This document shows positions 42,752 through 51,628 of a DNA stretch of 64,000 bases, piece after piece. The DNA comes from Enterobacter soli ATCC BAA-2102 (GTDB taxonomy: Bacteria > Pseudomonadota > Gammaproteobacteria > Enterobacterales > Enterobacteriaceae), in assembly GCF_001654845.1 (NCBI RefSeq), contig NZ_LXES01000011.1, forward strand, positions 1-64,000. Reading direction: 5' to 3'. The notes beneath the pieces were generated by a model. That model did no database searches. It was not told the DNA's origin and saw only the letters and a program-made list of their open reading frames with translations. The position numbers were made by a program, and so were the translations under genes. Positions within the stretch are counted from its first letter, which is position 1. The number at the start of each line of letters is the position of its first letter.

Positions 42752-43840
42752 TTACGCTTGCTGACAATCAGCGATAGCGCCAAGAACAACATCGTGCGGC
42801 ACTCCGCCGCGCACTTCACTCTTCCCTATTGCAAGTGGGAGTACCAGACGCATCTCACCTGCCAATACTTTTTTATCGCGCATCATGTGGGGTAAATACG
42901 CTTGTGCAGACATTTCCTGCGGCCCGGTTACCGGCAAGCCGGCGCGCTCAAGCAGCGTAATAATGCGCTGAGTCTCTTCCGGTTTGAACTGACCGAGACG
43001 TTCAGAGGTGCGAGCAGCCATCACCATACCGGCTGCAACCGCCTCGCCGTGAAGCCAGTTGCCATATCCCATTTCGGCTTCAATAGCGTGACCAAACGTA
43101 TGCCCCAGATTCAGTAAAGCACGTAAGCCGGTTTCACGCTCGTCTGCGGCAACAACTTCCGCTTTCAGCTCACAACAACGGCGGATGCAATAGGCCAGAG
43201 CAGCCCCATCCAGACGCAGCAGGGCATCCATATTCTCTTCAAGCCAGGTGAAGAACTCGCCGTCGAGAATGATGCCGTATTTGATCACTTCAGCAAGGCC
43301 AGACGCCAGCTCACGTTTGGGCAGCGTTGACAGGCAATCGAGATCCACTACGACCGATGCCGGCTGATAGAACGCGCCGATCATGTTTTTGCCGAGTGGA
43401 TGGTTAACTGCCGTTTTGCCGCCAACAGAAGAGTCGACCTGTGACAACAACGTGGTTGGGATCTGAATAAAGCGTACGCCGCGTTGGTAACTTGCGGCGG
43501 CAAAACCTGTCAGATCGCCAACAACACCGCCGCCAAGAGCAAGCAGTGTCGTATCGCGACCATGAGGTTTTTGCAGTAATGCGGTAAAGACGGTATCCAG
43601 TACCGTCAGGCTCTTATACTGCTCGCCATCGGGCAGAATCACACTGTCGACCTTCACGCCCGCCTGTTCAAGCAGGTGGCGTACACGGTCGAGATAAAGC
43701 GGAGCCAGAGTCTCATTGGTGACCAGCATCGCCTGATCACCCGCTTTCAGTGGTAAGAAGGAAGCTGGGTCGTTAAACAAACCAGCCGCGATGGTGATAG
43801 GGTAACTACGTTCCCCGAGAGTAACTGTAATCCTCTCCAT
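42752..43840 (-). CDS. aroB: 3-dehydroquinate synthase
   Basis: A 362-residue NAD- and zinc-dependent enzyme, second step of the shikimate pathway. NAD-binding [19 protein letters not shown] is at about residues 103-121; metal ligands lie in [12 protein letters not shown] (about 260-271) and HGEAVAAGM. It follows aroK by 57 bases, as in the E. coli aroKB unit, with damX downstream. Confidence 0.97.
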   Translation of the reverse strand: MERITVTLGERSYPITIAAGLFNDPASFLPLKAGDQAMLVTNETLAPLYLDRVRHLLEQAGVKVDSVILPDGEQYKSLTVLDTVFTALLQKPHGRDTTLLALGGGVVGDLTGFAAASYQRGVRFIQIPTTLLSQVDSSVGGKTAVNHPLGKNMIGAFYQPASVVVDLDCLSTLPKRELASGLAEVIKYGIILDGEFFTWLEENMDALLRLDGAALAYCIRRCCELKAEVVAADERETGLRALLNLGHTFGHAIEAEMGYGNWLHGEAVAAGMVMAARTSERLGQFKPEETQRIITLLERAGLPVTGPQEMSAQAYLPHMMRDKKVLAGEMRLVLPLAIGKSEVRGGVPHDVVLGAIADCQQA

Positions 43841-43897
43841 GACGCGACATCCACCTTAAATGCTTTTACCCGCAGGCGAGTGTATATAAAGCCAGAA

Positions 43898-44419
43898 TCA
43901 GTTGCTTTCCAGCATATGAATAATCTGGTTTGCAACCACTTTAGCGCTCTGATCGTCAGTACGAATGGTCACATCAGCAATCTCTTCGTACAGAGGATTG
44001 CGTTCACCGGCCAGGGCTTCCAGAACTTCGCGTGGCGGCGTTTCAACTTGCAGCAACGGGCGCTTTTTATCGCGCTGCGTACGTGCCAGCTGTTTTTCAA
44101 TGGTCGTCTCAAGATAGACCACAACGCCACGGGCGGAGAGACGGTTGCGGGTTTCGCGAGATTTAACAGAACCGCCGCCTGTCGCCAGAACGATGCCCTG
44201 TTTTTCCGTGAGTTCGTTGATCACTTTTTCTTCTCGGTCACGGAAACCTTCTTCGCCTTCTACGTCGAAGACCCAGCCCACATCAGCTCCGGTTCGTTTC
44301 TCAATCTCTTGATCAGAATCGTAAAATTCCATATTGAGTTGTTGAGCTAACTGACGCCCAATAGTGCTTTTGCCGGCACCCATAGGCCCAACCAGAAAGA
44401 TATTGCGTTTCTCTGCCAT
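43898..44419 (-). CDS. aroK: Shikimate kinase I
   Basis: A 173-residue P-loop kinase phosphorylating shikimate. Walker [10 protein letters not shown] is at residues 11-19; the shikimate-binding DSD (about 32-34) and GGGSV (about 79-83) are present, with the LID region around RDKKRPLL. The ATG at 44419 gives [14 protein letters not shown]; longer in-frame readings are not conserved. The 286 bases upstream to hofQ should hold the aroKB promoter. Confidence 0.97.
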   Translation of the reverse strand: MAEKRNIFLVGPMGAGKSTIGRQLAQQLNMEFYDSDQEIEKRTGADVGWVFDVEGEEGFRDREEKVINELTEKQGIVLATGGGSVKSRETRNRLSARGVVVYLETTIEKQLARTQRDKKRPLLQVETPPREVLEALAGERNPLYEEIADVTIRTDDQSAKVVANQIIHMLESN

Positions 44420-44705
44420 TTTTTCGGTACTACTAAGACTATTCGTTAATGGTAATCCCCGCTTCGCAGACACCCAGCGTAGCAGGACATGAACTGAAAC
44501 CTCATATGCAATAGAGCGAGAGTCAGACTAAAAATTATCTCAATACTACGGCTTGTTTGGCAACTGATTAAATCGCCGCACCAGACGCATAAGGCAACAA
44601 GACGCAAGTCAAACTCAAATCGGTACTCCTTGTATGCTAATTCATGCCCCACGTCAAACATCTGCAACAAACTGAATGCAAAATCATTGCGGGGATCGTT
44701 TCCCA
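44420..44705. promoter_or_regulatory. hofQ-aroK intergenic region
   Basis: This 286-base stretch lies between the hofQ stop and the aroK start on the same strand. It is AT-richer than its surroundings and should contain the aroKB promoter. An 86-codon reading frame on the minus strand (44446-44706) shows no family resemblance and starts at the hofQ stop. I see no terminator hairpin of strong form. Confidence 0.5.
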
Positions 44706-45944
44706 TTAGTGAATACCTACCAGACGTGGCGTAATAAACACCACTAACTCACGTCGTTCATTGTCCTTACCGTCATGGCGAAAAAACTGCCCAAACCAGG
44801 GGATTTTTCCAAGACCGGGCACACTATCACTCCCCATTTTATTCTTTTGCGAGAAAATACCGCCCAGCGTCAGCGTTTCTCCGCTTTTTACCTCCACCTG
44901 TGTTTCAATCTCCTGCTTATCAATCGCCAGCGTTTCGCCATTCTCCTGCTGCAATACCTGCCCCGGCATGTTTTCACTGATGTGCAATTTAAGCCGCACT
45001 CGACCACCGGGTAACACGACGGGGGTGACTTCCATGCCTAATACTGCCTCTTTGAACTCCACGGAGGTGGCACCGCTTTCTCCGCTGGACACCTGATAAG
45101 GGATTTCACTGCCCTGCTTAATGCTGGCCGGTTGCATATGTGATGCAAGCAATCGCGGGCTGGCGATAATCTCAACCTGTTGCTTTTGCTCCAGAGCCGA
45201 CAGCTCAAGATCCAGCAACCTGCCGTTAATCCGCCCGATGTTAAACCCCACATGTGTTGTGGCCTGGGATACGGAAAGATCGGCACTCAGTGTCGTCGCT
45301 TGCCCAACGCTGCCCGCGCCAGTGGACTCTGCAAGATTCCATTTAACCCCTAGCTCACGCAGGCTTTTTTCGGTGATTGTCACAATATGCGCGGCCAGCT
45401 CTACCTGTTCGACGGGCATATCCATCTGTTCAGCCCAGAGCTGTAGCGAATCCAGCACGGCCTGGTTGTCACGTGCCAGCAGGCGGTTGGTGCGTTTGTC
45501 CACTGCCAAACTGCCCTTTGTGCTGAGGAGTTTTTCAGCCGCCTTTTGCAGCTCCCCGGCATCTGCATACGAAAGGGAAATACTGCGTGATAACAGCGGG
45601 GCATCAAGCTGCCGCTTGATCTGTTCCTGCTCCTTACGCGCCTCTTGCTCGCGCTGCCAGGCCGCGGTGTGGACATAAAAAATCCCCCGCTCTTCCCGTA
45701 AGATAAGCCCGGCACTGGTGACAACGGTGTTAAGCGCTTGCCGCCAGGGAACGCGCGTCAGATTCAGCGACAGCGTACCGCTCACATCGGGTGACACCAC
45801 AAGATTACGTTCCTCCTGCGCGGCCAGGGCCTGTAGCACCTGCACCACAGGAACATCATCGACGACCAGATTGACCGGCTTTGGGGTGCCCGCCCACACC
45901 GGATGGCTGAGTATCATCAGCAAGAGCATTATCCTGATTTTCAT
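44706..45944 (-). CDS. hofQ: HofQ, secretin-like outer-membrane protein for DNA use
   Basis: A 412-residue member of the secretin family, related to ComE/PilQ. Signal peptide MKIRIMLLLMILSHPVWAGT is followed by an STN/N0-type domain (LVVDDVPVVQVLQALAAQ), an N1-type domain and the C-terminal secretin barrel (about 220-412, LGMEVTPVVLPGGRVRLKLH). In E. coli the hofMNOPQ genes are needed to use DNA as nutrient. The ATG at 45944 lies inside hofP; a longer 433-residue reading is unlikely. Confidence 0.93.
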   Translation of the reverse strand: MKIRIMLLLMILSHPVWAGTPKPVNLVVDDVPVVQVLQALAAQEERNLVVSPDVSGTLSLNLTRVPWRQALNTVVTSAGLILREERGIFYVHTAAWQREQEARKEQEQIKRQLDAPLLSRSISLSYADAGELQKAAEKLLSTKGSLAVDKRTNRLLARDNQAVLDSLQLWAEQMDMPVEQVELAAHIVTITEKSLRELGVKWNLAESTGAGSVGQATTLSADLSVSQATTHVGFNIGRINGRLLDLELSALEQKQQVEIIASPRLLASHMQPASIKQGSEIPYQVSSGESGATSVEFKEAVLGMEVTPVVLPGGRVRLKLHISENMPGQVLQQENGETLAIDKQEIETQVEVKSGETLTLGGIFSQKNKMGSDSVPGLGKIPWFGQFFRHDGKDNERRELVVFITPRLVGIH

Positions 45945-46260
45945 TTTTTCCCGTTCCTTCTCGTTGCCACTGCCATTGCTTTGGCTCGCACGCATCGCCC
46001 AGCACAATGACCAGTTCCTTTTCGTCTATGGCGATCACCCGCCATCCCACCGGCAGGCGATCATCTGCCCTGACCCGATGCCAACGTTTTTGCCCATCCT
46101 GCAAAATGCCAATGCTGCTGATACCGCTGACTACCCCCAGATATCGCCACTGCGCTAACTGCCCCACCGCACAGCGATCTTCTGGCGGATGAAAAGGATC
46201 GCGCATCCCGGTTAACATCAGCAGGGAACACAGAAGCAGAAAACGCACGTTACTCCGCAT
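45856..46260 (-). CDS. hofP: HofP
   Basis: A 134-residue protein with a short N-terminal signal or anchor (MRSNVRFLLLCSLLMLTG) and a small domain ending near residue 95 (YLGVVSGISSIGILQDGQKR, similar to PilP-type pilotin domains). The C-terminal 30 residues are hydrophilic and overlap hofQ by 89 bases in another frame, which may inflate the real end. Part of hofMNOPQ; function is known only by operon association. Confidence 0.85.
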   Translation of the reverse strand: MRSNVRFLLLCSLLMLTGMRDPFHPPEDRCAVGQLAQWRYLGVVSGISSIGILQDGQKRWHRVRADDRLPVGWRVIAIDEKELVIVLGDACEPKQWQWQREGTGKNENQDNALADDTQPSGVGGHPKAGQSGRR

Positions 46261-46711
46261 GATGTCGCTCCAGCTGGATGTTCAGGCGAAGCTGCGCCCC
46301 TTGTGGGGTCATGTCGAAGGCCGCCACATTGACGTCCCGCAGCGCCAGCCGGGAAAACACGTCAGGGATCTGCGCCCAGTCAGCATCGAGCGTCAACTCG
46401 CCCCCATTCTGCGTGGGCTTCCAGTGAACCAGCTTCGTACCATCGTGTTGAAAATCCAGAGGGGAAAAGCCCTGCCGTATTTGCGCGCTACTCTGTTCTG
46501 CCACAGGTGAATAGCGCATGGCCGTTGTCCAGAGGGCTGCGCGGGTTCGCAGGGTATTGGCAAGCTGAGCATTCAGTGCCACCTGCCGGGAATGCAGCGG
46601 CTTCACCCCAGCGCCCCAGGCGACAAGCGCTAACATGACGGCCCCTGAACACCCCAGGAGCACCCGTAGCCACACAGGGTACGCACACCAGCGTTCATAA
46701 AAGATGTGCAC
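46250..46711 (-). CDS. hofO: HofO
   Basis: A 153-residue inner-membrane protein resembling PilO: one membrane segment near the N-terminus (VWLRVLLGCSGAVMLALVAW, about 13-32), then a coiled coil and a small alpha/beta domain. It overlaps hofP by 11 bases and is 3 bases from hofN. Together with HofM and HofN it should form the inner-membrane platform of a type IV pilus-like apparatus. Confidence 0.88.
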   Translation of the reverse strand: MHIFYERWCAYPVWLRVLLGCSGAVMLALVAWGAGVKPLHSRQVALNAQLANTLRTRAALWTTAMRYSPVAEQSSAQIRQGFSPLDFQHDGTKLVHWKPTQNGGELTLDADWAQIPDVFSRLALRDVNVAAFDMTPQGAQLRLNIQLERHHAE

Positions 46712-46714
46712 GGG

Positions 46715-47212
46715 CTACCCCTGGCTGACCAGCCTGAAAGTGAACATCCACCGCCCCTGGTTATCCTGTTGCAACTCACCAGCGGCCCCCGGGCTCATCC
46801 CCTTCACCTTCTTCAACGCCTCCTCCATCGCGCTGAGTGCCGGAAGCGATGCGGCATAGCCTGTCAGCGTCAGAGAAGGCGGTTGATAACGTAGCTGGGT
46901 TAGCCATGCCTGAGGCGGGATCTCCAGTGCCAGTGACAGCAGTACCGGCTGCCACGGTATATTTGCGGAGGGTTGCACAGACGCCTGTGGCATTTGTAAG
47001 TCCTGCTTCTGACGCGCTTCGAGCACATGCTCCACAGCAGACATACCGGCTATGTTCTGCTGTAGCGCGCGGATGCCGATAAGGTGATACGCCCGCAGCC
47101 AGAGCGTGGCGGCCAATACCACCAGCAACCAGCCCGCCAACAGGATGCTCCAGAGCCGAATGCATCGCGTCTGCCGTTGTTGTCTCCAGGGCAGGAGATT
47201 CACCCTGTTCAT
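46715..47212 (-). CDS. hofN: HofN
   Basis: A 165-residue PilN-like protein with the family N-terminus MNRVNLLPWRQQRQTR and a membrane segment at about residues 21-41. A coiled coil (about 45-75) and a ferredoxin-like domain follow. It overlaps the hofM stop by four bases. Role is inferred from the PilMNOPQ parallel. Confidence 0.9.
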   Translation of the reverse strand: MNRVNLLPWRQQRQTRCIRLWSILLAGWLLVVLAATLWLRAYHLIGIRALQQNIAGMSAVEHVLEARQKQDLQMPQASVQPSANIPWQPVLLSLALEIPPQAWLTQLRYQPPSLTLTGYAASLPALSAMEEALKKVKGMSPGAAGELQQDNQGRWMFTFRLVSQG

Positions 47213-47988
47213 AGGGGCATCTCATTCATGGCCAGCGCCAGTGCTACGGTAAATTCAGCGCCACATTCAGGCAGCGGAGGCTGGCAGCGTGATACGGCTT
47301 CCCACGGGTCACGAGCCAGGGCATCAAACAGGGCGATATCGTCGGGGGAAAGCGCCAGCAATGCGGCCAGTTCAGCCACATTTGCTGCCTCCTGGCGTAA
47401 ACGTCGTCCCCACTGGTGGCGCATGGCCCACAGCCATTGATGTTCATCGCGCCAGGCAACACACTGAGCAGGTGCAGCCGAAGGAAGCAGGCTGACCAGC
47501 GCCCCGGCATCAGGCGTCACGGCGGCGACTCGCAGGCGCAGGGTGGTCGCCAGCGACAGAAGGGTTGCGACCTCTTTGGTTTGTGCCGCAGTCACCTGGA
47601 AGGTGCTGCTGAAAGTATCCTGTGCATAATCAAAGCATAACGAATCCGGGGGCATCTCAAGTTCACGCGCCAGCGCAGAGCTCACCCAGGTGGCCTGCTC
47701 ACTGTCACGCAGCGCAATAGCCGGACGAGGAAGCGTCTTTTGCAGGGTCCGGGCCGCAGGGAAAGCAAGATAGACTCGATGATAAAGCGGCAGCATTCTG
47801 CGCCAGTCGCGCAGTGCCGCAACCAGTTGTTCTGGCTTAATAATTTGTCCGTCACGTAGAATATCGTCCGCCAGCGGGATAGCCCACCAACGGCGCAAGC
47901 TCCAGGTTGATTTCTCCTTCGTCAGCGCAACAATCCGCACCTTATCTTGTTGAATATGAACGCCCGTATGCCATGTTTTGAAAGCCAT
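47209..47988 (-). CDS. hofM: HofM
   Basis: A 259-residue cytoplasmic protein related to PilM, an actin-like ATPase fold. The N-terminus reads MAFKTWHTGVHIQQDKVRIV. It is the first gene of hofMNOPQ, divergent from mrcA with 120 bases between. In E. coli these genes are silent under usual growth; no competence (Sxy/CRP-S) site was recognised by eye. Confidence 0.88.
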   Translation of the reverse strand: MAFKTWHTGVHIQQDKVRIVALTKEKSTWSLRRWWAIPLADDILRDGQIIKPEQLVAALRDWRRMLPLYHRVYLAFPAARTLQKTLPRPAIALRDSEQATWVSSALARELEMPPDSLCFDYAQDTFSSTFQVTAAQTKEVATLLSLATTLRLRVAAVTPDAGALVSLLPSAAPAQCVAWRDEHQWLWAMRHQWGRRLRQEAANVAELAALLALSPDDIALFDALARDPWEAVSRCQPPLPECGAEFTVALALAMNEMPL

Positions 47989-48108
47989 ATTTCACGATCT
48001 CCTTATCGACCATCAGGTTGACGGCTATATCAATGCATCAGGCTTGCCTTTATACTACCGCGCGATTGTTTATAAACTGCCCAAGTGAAACCAAATGGGA
48101 AATCTCCG

Positions 48109-50661
48109 GTGAAGTTCGTAAAGTATTTATTGATCCTTGCAGCCTGTTGCATTCTGCTGGGAGCAGGCTCGATTTATGGTTTGTACAAGTACATTGAGCC
48201 GCAGCTACCTGATGTCGCCACGCTTCGCGATGTTCGACTCCAGATCCCTATGCAGGTCTATAGCGCCGATGGCGAGTTGATGGCGCAATACGGCGAAAAG
48301 CGTCGTATCCCGCTGACCTTAAAACAAATCCCACCTGTTATGGTGAAAGCCTTTATTGCGACCGAGGACAGCCGTTTTTACGAGCACCACGGTGTCGATC
48401 CGGTGGGGATTTTCCGTGCGGCAAGCGTTGCGTTGTTCTCAGGCCATGCGTCTCAGGGGGCAAGTACCATTACGCAGCAGCTGGCGCGTAACTTCTTCCT
48501 CAGCCCTGAAAAGACGCTGATGCGTAAGATCAAAGAGGTGTTCCTCGCGATCCGCATTGAGCAGCTGCTGAGCAAAGATGAGATCCTTGAGCTTTACCTG
48601 AACAAGATCTATCTGGGCTACCGCGCTTACGGCGTGGGTGCTGCTGCACAGGTGTACTTCGGTAAACCGGTTGATCAGCTCACGCTGAGCGAAATGGCCA
48701 CGATTGCTGGCCTGCCAAAAGCGCCGTCCACGTTCAACCCGCTCTACTCTCTTGACCGTGCCACTGCGCGCCGTAACGTCGTGCTGTCACGTATGCTGAG
48801 CGAAGGCTACATCAGCCAGAACGAGTACGATCAGGCGCGTAACGACGTGATCGACGCCAACTACCACGCGCCGGAAATTGCGTTCTCTGCGCCATATCTC
48901 ACGGAAATGGTTCGTCAGGATATGGTGAGCCGCTACGGTGAGAACGCTTATGAAGATGGCTATCGCGTTTACACCACGATCACCCGAAAAGTGCAGCAGG
49001 CGGCACAGGACGCGGTGCGCAATAACGTGATGGACTACGACATGCGCCACGGCTATCGCGGCCCGTCAAACGTGCTGTGGAAAGTGGGCGAAAGCGCATG
49101 GGACAGCAAAAAAATTACCCATTCGCTGAAAGCACTGCCAACGTATGGTCCGTTGCTGCCGGCCGTAGTCACTCAGGCCGATCCACAGGAAGCCGTAGTC
49201 ATGCTGGCAGACGGTACATCGGTATCCCTGCGCATGGACGGCGTTCGCTGGGCGCGCCCATACCGCTCTGACACCCTGCAAGGCGCAACACCACGCAAAG
49301 TGACCGATGCCATTCAGACCGGGGAGCAAATCTGGGTTCGCAAGGTTGGCGATGCCTGGTGGCTGGCGCAGGTGCCAGACGTGAACTCCGCGCTGGTATC
49401 CATCAACCCGCAAAACGGCGCAGTAATGGCGCTGGTCGGTGGGTTCGATTTCAACCAGAGCAAATTTAACCGCGCCACCCAGGCGCTGCGTCAGGTGGGT
49501 TCTAACATCAAGCCATTCCTGTATACCGCAGCGATGGACAAAGGGCTGACGCTCGCCAGTATCCTCAACGATGTGCCAATTTCTCGCTGGGATGCAGGCG
49601 CTGGCTCTGACTGGCAGCCGAAGAACTCCCCGGCGGAATATGCAGGACCGATTCGTCTTCGTCAGGGTCTGGGGCAGTCGAAAAACGTGGTAATGGTCCG
49701 TGCGATGCGTGCGATGGGCGTTGATTATGCAGCGGAATACCTGCAACGCTTCGGCTTCCCTGCGCAGAACATCGTGCATACCGAATCGCTGGCGTTAGGC
49801 TCTGCATCCTTTACCCCGCTTCAGGTGGCTCGCGGCTATTCAGTCATGGCAAACGGTGGGTTCCTGGTCGATCCGTATTACATCAGTAAAATCGAGAACG
49901 ATCAGGGCGGCGTGCTGTTCGAAGCGAAGCCAAAAATTGCCTGTGCCGAGTGCGATATTCCGGTGATTTACGGTGACACGCCTAAATCCAATGTGCTTGA
50001 GAACAAGGACATGGAAGACGTTGCGATTTCTCAGGAGCAGCAGAATTCCACCGTGCCACAGCCTCAACTGGAGCAGGCGAATCAGGCACTGGTTGCGCAA
50101 AGTGGTGCGCAAGAGTACGCCCCACACGTGATCAACACGCCGCTGTCGTTCCTGATTAAGAGCGCGCTGAATACCAATATCTTTGGTGAACCAGGCTGGC
50201 AGGGTACGGGCTGGCGTGCCGGACGTGATTTGCAGCGTCACGACATTGGCGGCAAAACAGGGACCACCAACAGCTCGAAAGATGCCTGGTTCTCAGGCTA
50301 TGGCCCGGGCGTGGTCACATCGGTCTGGATCGGCTTTGACGATCACCGCCGCGATTTAGGTCGCACAACAGCCTCAGGTGCCATCAAAGATCAAATCTCC
50401 GGTTATGAAGGTGGCGCGAAGAGTGCGCAACCGGCATGGGATGCTTACATGAAATCCGTGCTGGATGGCGTGCCGGAACAGCCGTTAAGCCCGCCTCCTG
50501 GCGTGGTGACGGTAAATATCGACCGAAGCACCGGGCAGCTCGCCAATGGCGGTAACAGCCGTGAAGAGTATTTCATCGAAGGCACACAGCCAACCACACA
50601 GGCGGTGCATGAGGTGGGTACAGAAATGATTGATAACGGCGAAACGCACGAGCTGTTTTAA
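48109..50661 (+). CDS. mrcA: Penicillin-binding protein 1A
   Basis: An 850-residue bifunctional peptidoglycan synthase. Membrane anchor at residues 6-27; glycosyltransferase domain about 58-230 with catalytic Glu86 in ATEDSRFYEHHG and QGASTITQQLARN; transpeptidase domain from about 400 with Ser in SNIKPF (near 473) and GGKTGTTN. An OB-like insert lies between. I use GTG 48109 (MKFVKYLLILAACC), eight codons into the longest frame, because it has a GGGA site upstream and matches E. coli. Confidence 0.96.
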   Translation: MKFVKYLLILAACCILLGAGSIYGLYKYIEPQLPDVATLRDVRLQIPMQVYSADGELMAQYGEKRRIPLTLKQIPPVMVKAFIATEDSRFYEHHGVDPVGIFRAASVALFSGHASQGASTITQQLARNFFLSPEKTLMRKIKEVFLAIRIEQLLSKDEILELYLNKIYLGYRAYGVGAAAQVYFGKPVDQLTLSEMATIAGLPKAPSTFNPLYSLDRATARRNVVLSRMLSEGYISQNEYDQARNDVIDANYHAPEIAFSAPYLTEMVRQDMVSRYGENAYEDGYRVYTTITRKVQQAAQDAVRNNVMDYDMRHGYRGPSNVLWKVGESAWDSKKITHSLKALPTYGPLLPAVVTQADPQEAVVMLADGTSVSLRMDGVRWARPYRSDTLQGATPRKVTDAIQTGEQIWVRKVGDAWWLAQVPDVNSALVSINPQNGAVMALVGGFDFNQSKFNRATQALRQVGSNIKPFLYTAAMDKGLTLASILNDVPISRWDAGAGSDWQPKNSPAEYAGPIRLRQGLGQSKNVVMVRAMRAMGVDYAAEYLQRFGFPAQNIVHTESLALGSASFTPLQVARGYSVMANGGFLVDPYYISKIENDQGGVLFEAKPKIACAECDIPVIYGDTPKSNVLENKDMEDVAISQEQQNSTVPQPQLEQANQALVAQSGAQEYAPHVINTPLSFLIKSALNTNIFGEPGWQGTGWRAGRDLQRHDIGGKTGTTNSSKDAWFSGYGPGVVTSVWIGFDDHRRDLGRTTASGAIKDQISGYEGGAKSAQPAWDAYMKSVLDGVPEQPLSPPPGVVTVNIDRSTGQLANGGNSREEYFIEGTQPTTQAVHEVGTEMIDNGETHELF

Positions 50662-50698
50662 CGATACAAATGCCTGGTGAAAATCGGGCACAAAATAA

Positions 50699-50726
50699 AA
50701 GGCCGGGTATCACCCGGCCTTTTTTA
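50699..50726. terminator. Bidirectional terminator mrcA/nudE
   Basis: AGGCCGGGT (50700-50708) pairs with ACCCGGCCT (50712-50720) around a 3-base loop, with A-run before and T-run after. It serves both convergent genes. Confidence 0.94.
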
Positions 50727-50742
50727 TGTCCTTTTTTATGAA

Positions 50743-51303
50743 CTACAACCGCCCCTGCCCTTTCAGCCACTCACGCACCAGGAACAGCGCGCTCACGTTG
50801 CGGGCTTCGGTAAAATCAGGGTCTTCGAGTAAATCCAGAAGGTGTGCCAGCGGCCAACGCACCTGCGGCAGCGGCTCGGGTTCGTCACCTTCCAGTGATT
50901 CCGGGTAAAGGTCTTCTGCCACCACAATATTCATTTTGCTGGAGAAATAGGATGGCGCCATGCTGAGCTTTTTCAGGAACGACAGCTCCTTCGCGCCAAA
51001 ACCGACCTCTTCTTTCAGCTCGCGGTTTGCCGCTTCAAACACGGTTTCGCCCGGGTCAATCAGCCCTTTAGAGAACCCAAGTTCGTAAGATTCTGTTCCC
51101 ACTGCATATTCACGGATTAAAATCAGATGATCGTCGATGATGGGGATAATCATCACCGCTTCGCGCGCAGAGGGGCGCATACGTTCATAAACGCGACGCA
51201 CACCGTTGCTGAACTCCAGGTCCACGCTTTCGACATTAAACAGGCGCGATTTGGCGACAGTTTCAACATTCAGAATGGTGGGTTTTTGTAATGGTTTGCT
51301 CAT
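50743..51303 (-). CDS. nudE: ADP compounds hydrolase NudE
   Basis: A 186-residue Nudix hydrolase acting on ADP-ribose, NADH and Ap3A-type dinucleotides. The Nudix box GLIDPGETVFEAANREL followed by KEEVG is complete (about residues 80-102). Start MSKPLQKPTILNVETVAKSR is the family N-terminus. Convergent with mrcA, divergent from igaA. Confidence 0.97.
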   Translation of the reverse strand: MSKPLQKPTILNVETVAKSRLFNVESVDLEFSNGVRRVYERMRPSAREAVMIIPIIDDHLILIREYAVGTESYELGFSKGLIDPGETVFEAANRELKEEVGFGAKELSFLKKLSMAPSYFSSKMNIVVAEDLYPESLEGDEPEPLPQVRWPLAHLLDLLEDPDFTEARNVSALFLVREWLKGQGRL

Positions 51304-51628
51304 CTTGATGGGTCTTTGCTGTGAGAACTGGGTTTATTGTGCGATACGCCGCACGGTTTCGGCAATGTCAATCGTTCTTTATTTACATTTATGCAACCTA
51401 ACGAGAATCAATCCTTATTTCAAATCAAAAGTCAAGAGGTTGAAATAAGTCCAGGAATTTGCTGATATCGCGCCATGGCAGGCTTTGCTATCATCATCGA
51501 TCACTGGGATGCGCTTCAAAATGCTCAAGTTCGACTCCATACTTGCCGATAGCCAGCCACAGACTCTCATTCATTGTTAAAGGTGCTACTGACTACACCT
51601 GTAAGAAGATAAGTAAGATGGGGAAAGC
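51304..51628. promoter_or_regulatory. nudE-igaA intergenic region
   Basis: This 325-base gap must carry promoters for divergent nudE and igaA. A stretch from 51380 to 51440 is AT-rich and could include -10/-35 elements, but none is clear enough to place. A few reading frames cross it without resemblance to known proteins. No hairpin or repeat was recognised. Confidence 0.5.

Noticed and set aside
44446..44706. 86-codon minus-strand frame between hofQ and aroK
   Set aside because: Overlaps the aroK promoter region, has no ribosome binding site or resemblance to a known protein.
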